A DNA stretch of 64,000 nt from positions 1 to 64,000 of the forward strand of contig NZ_AUIX01000021.1 in assembly GCF_000423925.1 (NCBI RefSeq), in the 5' to 3' direction. Source of the DNA: Butyrivibrio sp. VCD2006. Lineage in GTDB: Bacteria > Bacillota > Clostridia > Lachnospirales > Lachnospiraceae. Under the pieces are notes generated by a model. That model searched no databases. It worked only from the letters and a program-made list of their open reading frames with translations, and was not told where the DNA came from. Positions 44,351 to 52,771 of the stretch are shown piece after piece; within the stretch, counting starts at the first letter, position 1; every line of letters begins with the position of its first letter. A program made the position numbers and the translations under genes.

Positions 44351-45351
44351 TGAGAAAGGTAGCCACAGCAAGTGATCAGGATAGAAGGGACCTCTTTGAA
44401 GCAACTGCAGCAAAGGTAGGGATAAGAGCAGATGCAATAGAGAAGGACTTTTGGATATGTTTCCTGATAGATCATCTTTTTAATGAAAGTAGTTTTAAGG
44501 ATATATTTGTTTTTAAAGGTGGGACAAGCTTATCAAAGTCTTACCATGCTATAGAAAGGTTTTCTGAGGATATAGATTTAATCCTGGATTGGAGAAAAGT
44601 CACTGAGGGAAAGGCTGACCCATGGGATAACAGATCCAAAACCAAACAGGATCAATATAATAAGGAGCTTAATTCTGAGGCAGCTTCTTTCTATAGAGAA
44701 GTACTGGTACCGACATTGGATAAAGAATTGTCTGATAAGCTTGGAAAAACAGGACTCATATCTGTGGATACAGAGGATGAGATGGTTGTTAATTTCTTTT
44801 ATCCACAGCTATTTGATGTTGATTACCTGCGTCCAGTGGTAAGACTTGAGATTGGACCGTTGGCAGAGTGGATGCCATCACATCAGACACAGATTATGCC
44901 ATTTGCAGCAGAGAAGTATCCGGATGTATTTGAGCAGAAAACCACAACTGCATTAACTATAGATATTGAGCGTACTTTCTGGGAGAAGATTACGATTCTC
45001 CATAAACTTGCTAATTTCCCAGAAGGTAAGCCTTTACCTGCAAGATATGCAAGACACCTTTATGATGTATACTCTATGGGAAACTCAGCGGTTAAAGAGT
45101 CTGCATTTGGAAGAAAAGAACTGTTGGAAAAGGATGTTGCCTTTAAGCAGAAGTTTTATTATTCCAAAGGGGCTCATTATGAAACAGCTACATTAGCAAA
45201 TGTACAGCTTATTCCAAGAGAAGATATAATGGCGGATGTCAAAGCTGACTATAAAGCTATGGAAAACATGATATATGGCACGGTTCCTTCTTTTGATGCT
45301 ATTATTGAGTATCTTTATAAGCTTGAAAAAGAGATACATAGCCTCGTTTAA
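44350..45351 (+). CDS. AbiEii/AbiGii-family nucleotidyltransferase toxin
   Basis: A 333-residue nucleotidyltransferase. The family core is IEKDFWICFLIDHLF, VFKGGTSLSKSYHAIERFSEDIDLILDW, where GGTSLSK and SEDIDL hold the catalytic and metal-binding residues. AbiEii proteins form type IV toxin-antitoxin systems with AbiEi and give abortive phage resistance in lactococci and streptococci. Here it is coupled to the antitoxin by a TAATG overlap. All core residues look intact. Confidence 0.88.
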   Translation: MRKVATASDQDRRDLFEATAAKVGIRADAIEKDFWICFLIDHLFNESSFKDIFVFKGGTSLSKSYHAIERFSEDIDLILDWRKVTEGKADPWDNRSKTKQDQYNKELNSEAASFYREVLVPTLDKELSDKLGKTGLISVDTEDEMVVNFFYPQLFDVDYLRPVVRLEIGPLAEWMPSHQTQIMPFAAEKYPDVFEQKTTTALTIDIERTFWEKITILHKLANFPEGKPLPARYARHLYDVYSMGNSAVKESAFGRKELLEKDVAFKQKFYYSKGAHYETATLANVQLIPREDIMADVKADYKAMENMIYGTVPSFDAIIEYLYKLEKEIHSLV

Positions 45352-45429
45352 AAGGGGCAACTTTTTCCAAAATGAAAATAGTTGTCCGCTATTTCTTAAC
45401 CCCTTTACCCCAAACTATGTTAAAAGGGG

Positions 45430-45577
45430 TAAACATATCAAAGCCCAGTATCTACGCAGTATGTTTAAATTGTCTGCAGTAGTACCGCATGTTGAGACAG
45501 TATGTTTATTGTCCAAACTTAAGGATGCTAAGCAGCATGTGGAGATTGAAGTATCTAGGGATGACTTGAATAATTAA
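45430..45577 (+). pseudogene. Fragment of an rRNA methyltransferase 3' end (scar B)
   Basis: In one frame this reads SMFKLSAVVPHVETVCLLSK followed by LKDAKQHVEIEVSRDDLNN and a stop. It matches the HVETV-type tail of rlmD-family genes but has no methyltransferase body upstream. It lies between the AbiE pair and a leader-peptide attenuator, and resembles the other fragments at 36.9 and 48.3 kb. Confidence 0.65.
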
Positions 45578-45580
45578 TAA

Positions 45581-45609
45581 TTGACAGGTTATTGAGGTAG
45601 CTATATTAT
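45581..45609 (+). promoter_or_regulatory. Near-consensus promoter for the leader peptide
   Basis: TTGACA (45581-45586), a 17-base spacer and TATTAT (45604-45609). It is one of the strongest promoters in the accessory half. Confidence 0.8.
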
Positions 45610-45640
45610 TACTATCAATATAATCAATTTAGGAGCACAT

Positions 45641-45700
45641 ATGAACCAGCGCTATATGTATAACTACATGGAGATGATGTATAGACATATTCGCTTATAG
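45641..45700 (+). CDS. 19-residue leader peptide
   Basis: AGGAG is five bases before ATG 45641, and the frame MNQRYMYNYMEMMYRHIRL ends in TAG. It is rich in Met, Tyr and Arg. It lies between a strong promoter and two consecutive terminator-like hairpins, the arrangement of ribosome-mediated attenuators that control antibiotic-resistance genes. No resistance gene follows; the next gene is an acetyltransferase 236 bases on. Confidence 0.6.
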   Translation: MNQRYMYNYMEMMYRHIRL

Positions 45701-45710
45701 CTAGGATTAT

Positions 45711-45816
45711 TACACAGCTGTAAGCCAATAGGTTTTATTTGTCTGTGTAGATTTTTCTTATGATGATATTTGAAAAGCACACCAGGCAGATTTGAATCTT
45801 ACTGATGTGCTTTTTT
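45711..45816 (+). terminator. Two consecutive attenuator-type hairpins
   Basis: TACACAG...CTGTGTA (about 45711-45752), followed by GATTTTT, is the first stem. AAAAGCACA...TGTGCTTTTTT (about 45772-45816), with inner CAG/CTG and AGAT/ATCT pairs, is the second and ends in six Ts. Both lie after the leader peptide. Confidence 0.7.
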
Positions 45817-45935
45817 GTGCATGAAAATGAATGGATTCAGTACTTAATAGCAACAGCTGAAAGGCCTGATCTTATGGGCTATTCCAATCATGTTGTTCAA
45901 ATATTTATAAAGAATTGATATAGAGGAAGAAAATT

Positions 45936-46403
45936 ATGAGCATCAAGTTACAGAAGGCAAACAGAGAAGATATGCATGAACTATGGGAAGCACAGGTAGA
46001 AGCTTTTAAAGGACTTTTAGAAAAATATCATGATTATGATATGAGCCCTGCAGCGGAAAGCTATGAACGTATTTTACAGAAATACGATTTCACAGGAACT
46101 ACATATTATTTTATCGTGGCAGATGGGGCAAAAGTTGGTGGCATCAGAGTTATTGATAAGAGGGACGGTAGCAGAAAACGAATTTCTCCAATATGGATAA
46201 TGCCTGAGTATAGAAACAAAGGATATGCTCAGCAGGCAATCATTGAAGCTGAAAGAATTTATGGTGATGACAACTGGAGTCTTGATACTATCCTTCAAGA
46301 AAAAGGTAATCTTCATCTCTATGAGAAGCTTGGGTATAAGCGGACTGGCAAGATGGAGAAAATAAGTGGGTTGATGGATATTATTTATTTTGAGAAGAAC
46401 TAA
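45936..46403 (+). CDS. GNAT family N-acetyltransferase
   Basis: A 155-residue acetyltransferase: KLQKANREDMHELWEAQVEAF at the start, SPIWIMPEYRNKGYAQQAIIEAERIYG (the acetyl-CoA-binding Q/RxxGxG/A region) and NLHLYEKLGYKRTGK at the end. The substrate is unknown. It stands downstream of the leader-peptide attenuator, so its expression may be controlled by it. SD AGAGGAAG precedes ATG 45936. Confidence 0.85.
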   Translation: MSIKLQKANREDMHELWEAQVEAFKGLLEKYHDYDMSPAAESYERILQKYDFTGTTYYFIVADGAKVGGIRVIDKRDGSRKRISPIWIMPEYRNKGYAQQAIIEAERIYGDDNWSLDTILQEKGNLHLYEKLGYKRTGKMEKISGLMDIIYFEKN

Positions 46404-46602
46404 ATCTGTCAAGGAAATGACAAAAGAGGTATTCACTGAATTGATGCCTCTTTTAAAATGCGAAAAAGTGCATAAATATATCTATTATGTAGGCTTTGGG
46501 ATTTTTCCATGGTATGATTATGAGTATGTTTCAGAAGTAATGATTCATATAAAGAAATTCTGATGAAATAGTTTTGAATAATTGGGAATAAAGGGGAATA
46601 AC

Positions 46603-47916
46603 ATGGCATCAAGCATTATACATCTGGCTGTTACTAACGAGCTTATTAAGCACCATACCTTCAAGGATGAGAACAGACTTAAGTTTGGGGCAATTCTTCC
46701 TGATGCGGGCAAAGGCAAAGCAGGTCATGTAAACAAGTTTATTTGGGGACGCAACAAAAAGTCTTATGATTTCGAATTCTTTAGAAATAAGTTCGGAGAG
46801 CTGATGAGGCAGGACGACTTATATCTTGGGTATTATCTTCATCTTGTTCAGGATATCTGTTACAGGCATTTTGTTTATGACAAGTATCATTGGAATCCAA
46901 TGATTCCAGGTAATGTCGAGAAACTCCACAAAGATTATTCCATTATAAATTTCTATGTTGCTGAAAAGTATAATTTGAAGAACGACATTACCGTTCCGGT
47001 AAATTTTGATAGTGAGCCCATAAATGATCTTTGCTCATTCGATGTGAAATGGCTTATGGATTCTATGTATGGCTATTTCAAAGAAGTGGATGGAGAGATT
47101 TTCTTTTTTACGAAAGAAATGGCTGATGAATACATTTCCGAGGCAGTTGAGCTCTGCATAAGAGAACTGGATGCATTTATGAATGGTGGGAAGCTTATTG
47201 AGAGCTACGATAATGCTTGGGATAATAGAACTTACTCTCTTTTAGAGACTACGCTAAACACCAGGGATCTTGGTGGCTACAGAATAGATGGAACAGAAAA
47301 CTATACCAGGTATGGAAGACTTATAAGAAGTGACGTTGCTAATTATCCATCTGAAAAAGATATAGAGTTTTTGAAAAACACCGGTATTACAACCATAATC
47401 GATACCAGATCTTCGGAGGAAAAAGAGAAAAAGCCTCATGGTCTTGATGATGTAGAAGGCTTTGAATATCATGCTATTCCTATTCCTGAGGGAAGCGGTA
47501 TCCCAGAGAGCGTAGATGCGGTTCCGGAGAGTTATTACAAAATCGCACATTCTGAAAACATAAGTAAAGTGTTCAAGACAGTAGCAAATGCTAATTGGGG
47601 AGTTATGTTTAACTGCTCTGCGGGAAAAGACAGAACAGGTGTCAACAGTGCACTTATTTTGTGGCTTTGCGGTGTCAGAAAGAGTGATATTATATATGAC
47701 TATATGAGAACCAAGGAAAACAATAAAGAACGCTTTGAACTGATACATAAAAACTTCCCTGATCTTGATATGAATATTGTAATTTCTAATGAAAATAATA
47801 TGATTTCTTTTATGGAAATGATAGAAGAGAGCCACGGGACTATAGAGGGGTATTTTTCTGCAATAGGTATTGGAAGTGAGGAACAGGAAAAGATAAAAGA
47901 AAAGCTTATAAAATGA
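46603..47916 (+). CDS. Fusion of a zinc-dependent phospholipase C-like domain with a tyrosine phosphatase
   Basis: A 437-residue protein. The N-terminal about 200 residues (SSIIHLAVTNELIKHH, GAILPDAGKG, YYLHLVQDICYRHFVYD) look like the zinc-dependent phospholipase C/S1-P1 alpha-helical fold, with His and Asp residues that could bind metal. From about residue 215 a dual-specificity-type tyrosine phosphatase follows (LNTRDLGGY..., TTIIDTRSSEE, and the P-loop FNCSAGKDRTGVNSA with the Cys-x5-Arg signature). The combination is uncommon. ATG 46603 follows GGGGAAT; the frame is open to 46582. Confidence 0.8.
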   Translation: MASSIIHLAVTNELIKHHTFKDENRLKFGAILPDAGKGKAGHVNKFIWGRNKKSYDFEFFRNKFGELMRQDDLYLGYYLHLVQDICYRHFVYDKYHWNPMIPGNVEKLHKDYSIINFYVAEKYNLKNDITVPVNFDSEPINDLCSFDVKWLMDSMYGYFKEVDGEIFFFTKEMADEYISEAVELCIRELDAFMNGGKLIESYDNAWDNRTYSLLETTLNTRDLGGYRIDGTENYTRYGRLIRSDVANYPSEKDIEFLKNTGITTIIDTRSSEEKEKKPHGLDDVEGFEYHAIPIPEGSGIPESVDAVPESYYKIAHSENISKVFKTVANANWGVMFNCSAGKDRTGVNSALILWLCGVRKSDIIYDYMRTKENNKERFELIHKNFPDLDMNIVISNENNMISFMEMIEESHGTIEGYFSAIGIGSEEQEKIKEKLIK

Positions 47917-47940
47917 AGAAAAAGTGGAATAAATATAGCC

Positions 47941-48060
47941 ATGAACATAATCTTTTTAGACATTGATGGCGTTCTCAATTCCAAGTTCTGGGATGAGAGT
48001 CACCAGATGGAAATAAGTGACGGGAAGTATATAGATACAGAGAAAGTAAGTCTTTTATAG
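47941..48060 (+). pseudogene. Truncated HAD-like gene, first 39 codons
   Basis: MNIIFLDIDGVLNSKFWDES is the catalytic DxDG(V) motif of HAD-superfamily phosphatases, followed by about 20 residues and a stop. An intact member would be 150-200 residues long. No continuation in another frame was seen before the rlmD-like fragment at 48294, so the gene is truncated by recombination. Confidence 0.65.
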
Positions 48061-48293
48061 GTAATAAAATCCCTACGCACTGCATAAACTCTTAATGCAA
48101 ACGCGGACAGGTTCTGGCTTTGGCACATACTGAGGGTGCGAATACATCCGTATGTACTAAGTAAGATATAGCATATACAGCAAATATCAGGAAAATGTAT
48201 TTGCTTAAATTTTTAACACCCATAATCATTATTTTTTCCAAAGGGGTATACAGTATTAGTCCGTATATGTACATGCAAACATAGATGATTACG
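48061..48293. other. Gap with a possible minus-strand small secreted peptide
   Basis: On the minus strand a frame from about 48229 to 48092 would encode MIMGVKNLSKYIFLIFAVYA, then ISYLVHTDVFAPSVCAKARTCPRLH: a hydrophobic segment followed by a short tail with two Cys. The ribosome binding site is weak (GGA only). Nothing else was recognised. Confidence 0.3.
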
Positions 48294-48345
48294 CATGTTG
48301 AAACCGTCGTGCTTTTAACAAAGACGACTGACAAAGAAATTTCTT
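48294..48345 (+). pseudogene. rlmD 3'-end duplicate (scar C)
   Basis: HVETVVLLTKTTDKEIS and a stop. At DNA level 16 bases in a row, and 29 of 36 overall, match the 3' end of rlmD beginning at 33757, making it the closest of the three scars. No methyltransferase body precedes it. Confidence 0.75.
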
Positions 48346-48477
48346 AAGGAATAACAATCTTTCAATTTTGTTAGATTATCGATATTTCATTGTTATTTGT
48401 TATAAATCATTTTATAATTTCACTATCAAAAAATGGAAATGGATGATATAAAATCTATTTTAATGGGGGTGTATATG

Positions 48478-48903
48478 ATGAAGACTTTTGAAGTACCACA
48501 GTTAATGGAACTTGGCCTCGAATTTACGGCTGAAGGTGTTTTTGTCGGAAGTGGAACTCCTGTTCCGAATCCACCTAGCGCATGGCTTAATGACGATAAC
48601 AACAATGGCGGATCTCATACAGACGTCAGAGTACACTTCCAGAATCCATTAAATGAGGCTTGGGAGAGATTCATTATCTATATTGATTCAACAGTACCAA
48701 TTAAGAGCTTTGGAAGTTCTGAGTATTCAATAACAAAAGAATCTGATACATCTTTCCGTATTGATGTTAATAGACATCTTAATGCTAACGAATGGACAGA
48801 TTTCATATTCCAAGTTGTTGGTGAAGGCGGCGCTATTCGTGAATCAGGTACAAGTGGTACAATGACTGAACTTAAAATAAGAGATGTACGGCCTCTTAAC
48901 TAA
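48478..48903 (+). CDS. Leader-like small protein upstream of an ABC exporter (candidate exported peptide)
   Basis: The protein starts MKTFEVPQLMELGLEFTAEG, then VFVGSGTPVPNPPSAW and a 100-residue hydrophilic, probably beta-rich domain. Short starts of the K-x-[FWY]-x-x-P-x-[LIV] type are common in precursors of ribosomally made, modified peptides recognised by PqqD-like domains, and a PqqD-like gene lies 2.3 kb on. A hairpin terminator directly follows, then the ABC exporter. No homologue is recognised, and the length of 141 residues is large for such a precursor. An alternative start is 48433. Confidence 0.55.
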   Translation: MKTFEVPQLMELGLEFTAEGVFVGSGTPVPNPPSAWLNDDNNNGGSHTDVRVHFQNPLNEAWERFIIYIDSTVPIKSFGSSEYSITKESDTSFRIDVNRHLNANEWTDFIFQVVGEGGAIRESGTSGTMTELKIRDVRPLN

Positions 48904-48918
48904 TTATTAAAGATTTTT

Positions 48919-48955
48919 ATTGGAGCACCACATATGAACGTGGTGCTCCTTTTTT
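48919..48955 (+). terminator. Terminator between the leader-like gene and the ABC exporter
   Basis: GGAGCACCAC and GTGGTGCTCC pair perfectly around ATATGAAC and are followed by TTTTTT. It would limit read-through into the exporter, giving more of the small protein than of the transporter. Confidence 0.88.
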
Positions 48956-48960
48956 ACGAT

Positions 48961-50730
48961 ATGGGGAAGATAAGATATTATTTCAACAAAATTAAAGAAG
49001 GAAAGCTAAAAGACAAGCTAATGATATTCAAGTGGATATATGGATATGCAATAAACCATATACCCGCTATTGTAATATACACTTTACTTGGCATGACCGG
49101 CATAATACTTGGTCTTTTTACAAGCCTTAATTCACGAGACCTGGTAGATATAATCACAGGACATCGCACAGGGGAACTTTTGCGCACATTTATAATCATG
49201 ATTGTACTTACAGTAGTGAATACTTGTGTTTCGCAGATATCAAGTTACCTTTCCACCAAAATCAGTCTTAAGGTTAATAATGAGATAAAGGCGCAGATCT
49301 TTGAAGGAATATTACGAACGGATTGGCAATCCCTGTCTAAATATCATTCCGGGGACCTTGTTATGAGATGCGGAAGTGACGCTTCCAATATTGCATCAGG
49401 AATTTTGACACTTGTACCAAACCTTATAATCTATATTTTCAGATTTGCATCCGCTTTATATATGGTTTGCATATACGATTGGACATTCGCTATTTTTGCG
49501 CTTGCCAGCATCCCGATAACACTGATCAGTTCGCGCTATTCTATGAAGATGATGAGAAAGAGCGGAATGGGAACTATGTCAGCATCCGCTAGAATGAACG
49601 GTTTTCATCAGGAGACCTTCTCGAATATTCAGACAATAAAAGCTTTTGATATGCTGTCATATCACATAGACAGGCTAAAAGAAATACAAAAAGGATATTC
49701 AGAAGCTACGCTTAAGTACCAGAAGATATCAATGCTCAATACTTTTATACTGACATTTGTATCTATGCTTGTATCCTACTCTGCACAGGCATGGGGCGTA
49801 TACAAGGTTTGGAGCGGAGCTATCACATACGGAACAATGACCATGTTTATAGGCCTTTCAAGTTCTCTTACAGGCTCAGTTTCTAATCTTATCAGTTTTG
49901 TACCAACGTCTCTTAGCTTGTTTAACTCAGCTGATCGAGTTAAAAGCATACTGGACCTTCCAAGAGATGATTATTCCAATGCCGAAGAGGTTGAAAGATT
50001 TGGGCAGGAGCATGCAGGTAAGGGAATAGGAGTAGAAGCCAGGAACGTGTCATTTGCTTACGAAGGTGCAGAAAATGTCTTTTCCAAGGCTGAATTTAAT
50101 GCTAATCCTCATGAGACAGTTGCATTTGTCGGACCTTCAGGCGAAGGAAAGACAACTATGCTAAGACTACTTCTTGCTATAATAAGGCCCGGTGAGGGAC
50201 AGGTGCGTATAACGACCGGTGATGGGGAACTTGAAGATAGTCTCTATGCAACAGCTGCAACGAGAAGTCTTTTTGCATATGTTCCACAAGGAAATACAAT
50301 GTTCTCGGGAACTATAGCTCAAAATATGAGAAATGTAAAAAAGGATGCAACGGATGATGAGATCATCAAAGCCCTGAAAATGGCTTGTGCGTGGGACTTT
50401 GTCAAGAAACTTCCTGAAGGCATAAACAGTGAGATGGGAGAGCACGGCAGTGGCTTTTCAGAGGGACAGGCCCAGAGGTTGTCTATTGCCAGAGCAATCC
50501 TTAGACAGTCGCCTATACTTCTTCTGGATGAAGCAACCTCTGCTCTTGATGTATGGACAGAAAAAGAGGTCCTTAAGAATATCATGGCAGATGAATATCC
50601 TAGGACCACTATTATTACTACACATAGACCTTCAGTATTAAAACAATGCGATAGAGTATATGCTATCAGAAACGGCAACTGTTGTAAGTTATCTGATGAG
50701 GAAATCAGCGAGATGGAAAGCATCGCCTGA
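48961..50730 (+). CDS. ABC transporter, fused membrane and ATPase domains (exporter type)
   Basis: A 589-residue half-transporter of the peptide/lipid exporter class. Six transmembrane segments span residues about 20-300. The ATPase has Walker A VGPSGEGKTTMLRLL, signature GFSEGQAQRLSIARAIL, Walker B ILLLDEATSALD and H-loop TTHRPS. No C39 peptidase domain is present. I start at ATG 48961 because an earlier ATG (48934) lies in the terminator loop, but its ribosome binding site is poor and ATG 49021, with GAAGG upstream, is possible. It ends 4 bases from the convergent PqqD-HprK-like gene. Confidence 0.88.
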   Translation: MGKIRYYFNKIKEGKLKDKLMIFKWIYGYAINHIPAIVIYTLLGMTGIILGLFTSLNSRDLVDIITGHRTGELLRTFIIMIVLTVVNTCVSQISSYLSTKISLKVNNEIKAQIFEGILRTDWQSLSKYHSGDLVMRCGSDASNIASGILTLVPNLIIYIFRFASALYMVCIYDWTFAIFALASIPITLISSRYSMKMMRKSGMGTMSASARMNGFHQETFSNIQTIKAFDMLSYHIDRLKEIQKGYSEATLKYQKISMLNTFILTFVSMLVSYSAQAWGVYKVWSGAITYGTMTMFIGLSSSLTGSVSNLISFVPTSLSLFNSADRVKSILDLPRDDYSNAEEVERFGQEHAGKGIGVEARNVSFAYEGAENVFSKAEFNANPHETVAFVGPSGEGKTTMLRLLLAIIRPGEGQVRITTGDGELEDSLYATAATRSLFAYVPQGNTMFSGTIAQNMRNVKKDATDDEIIKALKMACAWDFVKKLPEGINSEMGEHGSGFSEGQAQRLSIARAILRQSPILLLDEATSALDVWTEKEVLKNIMADEYPRTTIITTHRPSVLKQCDRVYAIRNGNCCKLSDEEISEMESIA

Positions 50731-50734
50731 ATAC

Positions 50735-51892
50735 TTAAGCTGTTGTACTATCGATTTGGGACTTTATGAATGCAGCTGCATCATCTGAGGTGTTGCAGCT
50801 GTAATTCCATACTGGATAGTTAGCGCTAACTTCCTGCGCGAAGCGAATAACGCTTAAGGACATCTCACTATTCCACATCGGAGAGATGATTCGGTTCATA
50901 ATAGCCAGAGCTTTAGCTTCCGGCTGCAAATGACTTACAAAATTCTTGGGATCCTGACGAAGCAGTACTATTCCTTTAAGCTCATAGTCTTTAGCATCAT
51001 AGATTCCTGAAGTTCCACACCATGGCATGCCATACGCATATATTTTGCCATCATCACCTTTTCCCAATAGATTCAAATCGCCGTTGATCTGTCTTACGCC
51101 GTACAACCTATTCCAAAGCGCTGCATGTGTACTTTTGCCGATTCCGGATCCGGCAGAAAAGAGAAGCGCTTTGTAATCATACTCTACGGAAACCGAATGT
51201 ATGGCAAATAAGTTATGGATTCTTGCCATATAAAGGAAAGCGTGACGAATAGCCCAGAATACTTCTTCCTTGGCATTATCAGTATCTTTAACAAAAACAG
51301 ATACCATCTGTCCGTCCGGTGATATATGAAGCTCGTCAACATGCTCCCATAACGGGAAAATGAGAATATATTTATCACATGTTTTTATGACGGATAACTC
51401 TTTATCACGAATAATCAGTTCACCGGATTTATGTATTACAGGTGCAATATGATAGACATAAATATTCTGGGTTTTATCAGCTGAGCAAGTGTATTCATCA
51501 TCAGCAAAAGCCATAAAGCTATCATCAAACAGTTCTTCCTTGCCGAACAGATTTACGCAGATACCGGCAATATTCATGCTGACATATTTCTTGAGTTTAA
51601 GTTTTTTATAAAAATCAGTATCTATAACCATTCCTGAATAACAAAGGGAATCCATAAAGCTTTGAATGGAACGCTTTGCGTCAGGGCGATCTGCCTCGTC
51701 TATCTCAAAGTGTTCATAGCAACTATCAAAGATTTCTTCAATTGTCAGATCTTTGGAGAGTAAATTCCAGATATAAACACCGGTATCATTTAGAAATAAG
51801 CTTTTCTTCCTATCTGCTGCGCTTTGACCATGCGTTAGCAGACAAGGAGTGTCGCCGATATATTCAAGAGTAAAATCGTTATTTCTGATCAT
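50735..51892 (-). CDS. PqqD-domain protein fused to an HPr-kinase-like P-loop domain
   Basis: A 385-residue protein. Residues about 20-90 (LFLNDTGVYIWNLLSKDLTIEEIFDSCYEHFEI) form a PqqD-like domain, the peptide-recognition element of many RiPP enzymes. After a middle region, ALLFSAGSGIGKSTHAALWNRLYGVRQINGDLNLL is an HPr-kinase-like P-loop with the following NGD. Related kinase-like proteins occur in lasso- and other peptide clusters. It converges with the ABC exporter. No radical-SAM or other maturase was found in the window, so the modification, if any, is unknown. Confidence 0.78.
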   Translation of the reverse strand: MIRNNDFTLEYIGDTPCLLTHGQSAADRKKSLFLNDTGVYIWNLLSKDLTIEEIFDSCYEHFEIDEADRPDAKRSIQSFMDSLCYSGMVIDTDFYKKLKLKKYVSMNIAGICVNLFGKEELFDDSFMAFADDEYTCSADKTQNIYVYHIAPVIHKSGELIIRDKELSVIKTCDKYILIFPLWEHVDELHISPDGQMVSVFVKDTDNAKEEVFWAIRHAFLYMARIHNLFAIHSVSVEYDYKALLFSAGSGIGKSTHAALWNRLYGVRQINGDLNLLGKGDDGKIYAYGMPWCGTSGIYDAKDYELKGIVLLRQDPKNFVSHLQPEAKALAIMNRIISPMWNSEMSLSVIRFAQEVSANYPVWNYSCNTSDDAAAFIKSQIDSTTA

Positions 51893-51959
51893 AGGTTCCC
51901 CACTCTTAAGAAAATAAGGTTTAATACGAATAATACCAGCATATTATAGCATATTAAAA

Positions 51960-51983
51960 TGGACCCCAGAAAGTGGACACGTC
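51960..51983. mobile_element. Possible solitary insertion-sequence end
   Basis: TGGACCCCAGAAAGTGGACA resembles terminal repeats of IS3-group elements, which often read TGGACC...GTGGACA. No transposase is attached. It borders a truncated gene and may mark a deletion. Confidence 0.3.
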
Positions 51984-52013
51984 ACCAAAACTGATTAGAC
52001 AGTAGATCAACAC

Positions 52014-52400
52014 TTGGGACATCGGGGAATAATATCAATGCAGAATCGTCCATTTGATTCTGTTGAGGAAATGAATAGGACTATTCTTACAAACTACAAC
52101 GCAGTAGTTCACAAGGATGATACGGTATATATTCTTGGAGATATTTGTCATCACATGACGACGGATGCCGCTAATGAAATGATACAAAAAATGAATGGCA
52201 AGAAGTACCTCATTTCTGGTAATCATGATAAAAAATATGATCCAGGATTATTTGAGGATGTGAGAGATTTTATGACAGTATCTCTTAATGGACAATATTT
52301 TGCCTTGATGCACTATTCTATGCTTTCATGGCCTAAGAAAAAGAAAGACTACACTCTTGGACCTTTTGGGGACACATTCAAGATTTGGAAAAGAAAGTGG
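52014..52400 (+). pseudogene. Metallophosphoesterase fragment
   Basis: The frame reads LGHRGIISMQNRPFDSVEEMNRTILTNYNAVVHKDDTVYILGDICHH...KMNGKKYLISGNHDKKY...ALMHYSMLSWP. The GNHD motif and GD(I)xxH are those of calcineurin-like phosphoesterases. It lacks the N-terminal DxHxGH start and the C-terminal GHxH motif, then runs into unrelated sequence, so it is truncated at both ends. Confidence 0.7.
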
Positions 52401-52731
52401 AATCAGTCTACAGTCAGATGTTCCATGTGTGGTATTTGGTGGAGATGCAGGTCTTTGGAAGACGATTTTAGAAGCTTATCAAAATTGTATAGTATTTATT
52501 GATGAAGATTATCAATATATTTATTCCAAAGATTTTGTGGAGTTGGTACAGGCTTCTTCGAATTATTATGTCTTGATTACAAGACAGCCTCTGTATAACT
52601 TGCCATATAGTGTTCAGGAAATCTATGGAATCAGGACTACAGGTAAATATCACTATCCCGAGCAAGTCTACCATGAGTTTTACAGAATTTATAATGATTC
52701 AAATATCTGCGAGAACAGAACTTCCTTGTGA
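52401..52731 (+). pseudogene. C-terminal fragment of an unrecognised gene
   Basis: In the +1 frame relative to the preceding fragment, SDVPCVVFGGDAGLWKTILEAYQNCIVFIDEDYQYIYSKDFVEL and SNYYVLITRQPLYNLPYSVQEIYGI read as protein-like sequence ending at 52731. The family is one I know only as uncharacterised proteins of gut Firmicutes. It is fused directly behind the broken phosphoesterase. Confidence 0.45.
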
Positions 52732-52771
52732 AAAAGCGAAGGGACACAACTTAAACAAGCTTTATAATACT

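Noticed and set aside
48934..48960. Upstream ATG for the ABC transporter
   Set aside because: It lies in the loop of a perfect terminator hairpin; translation from there is unlikely.
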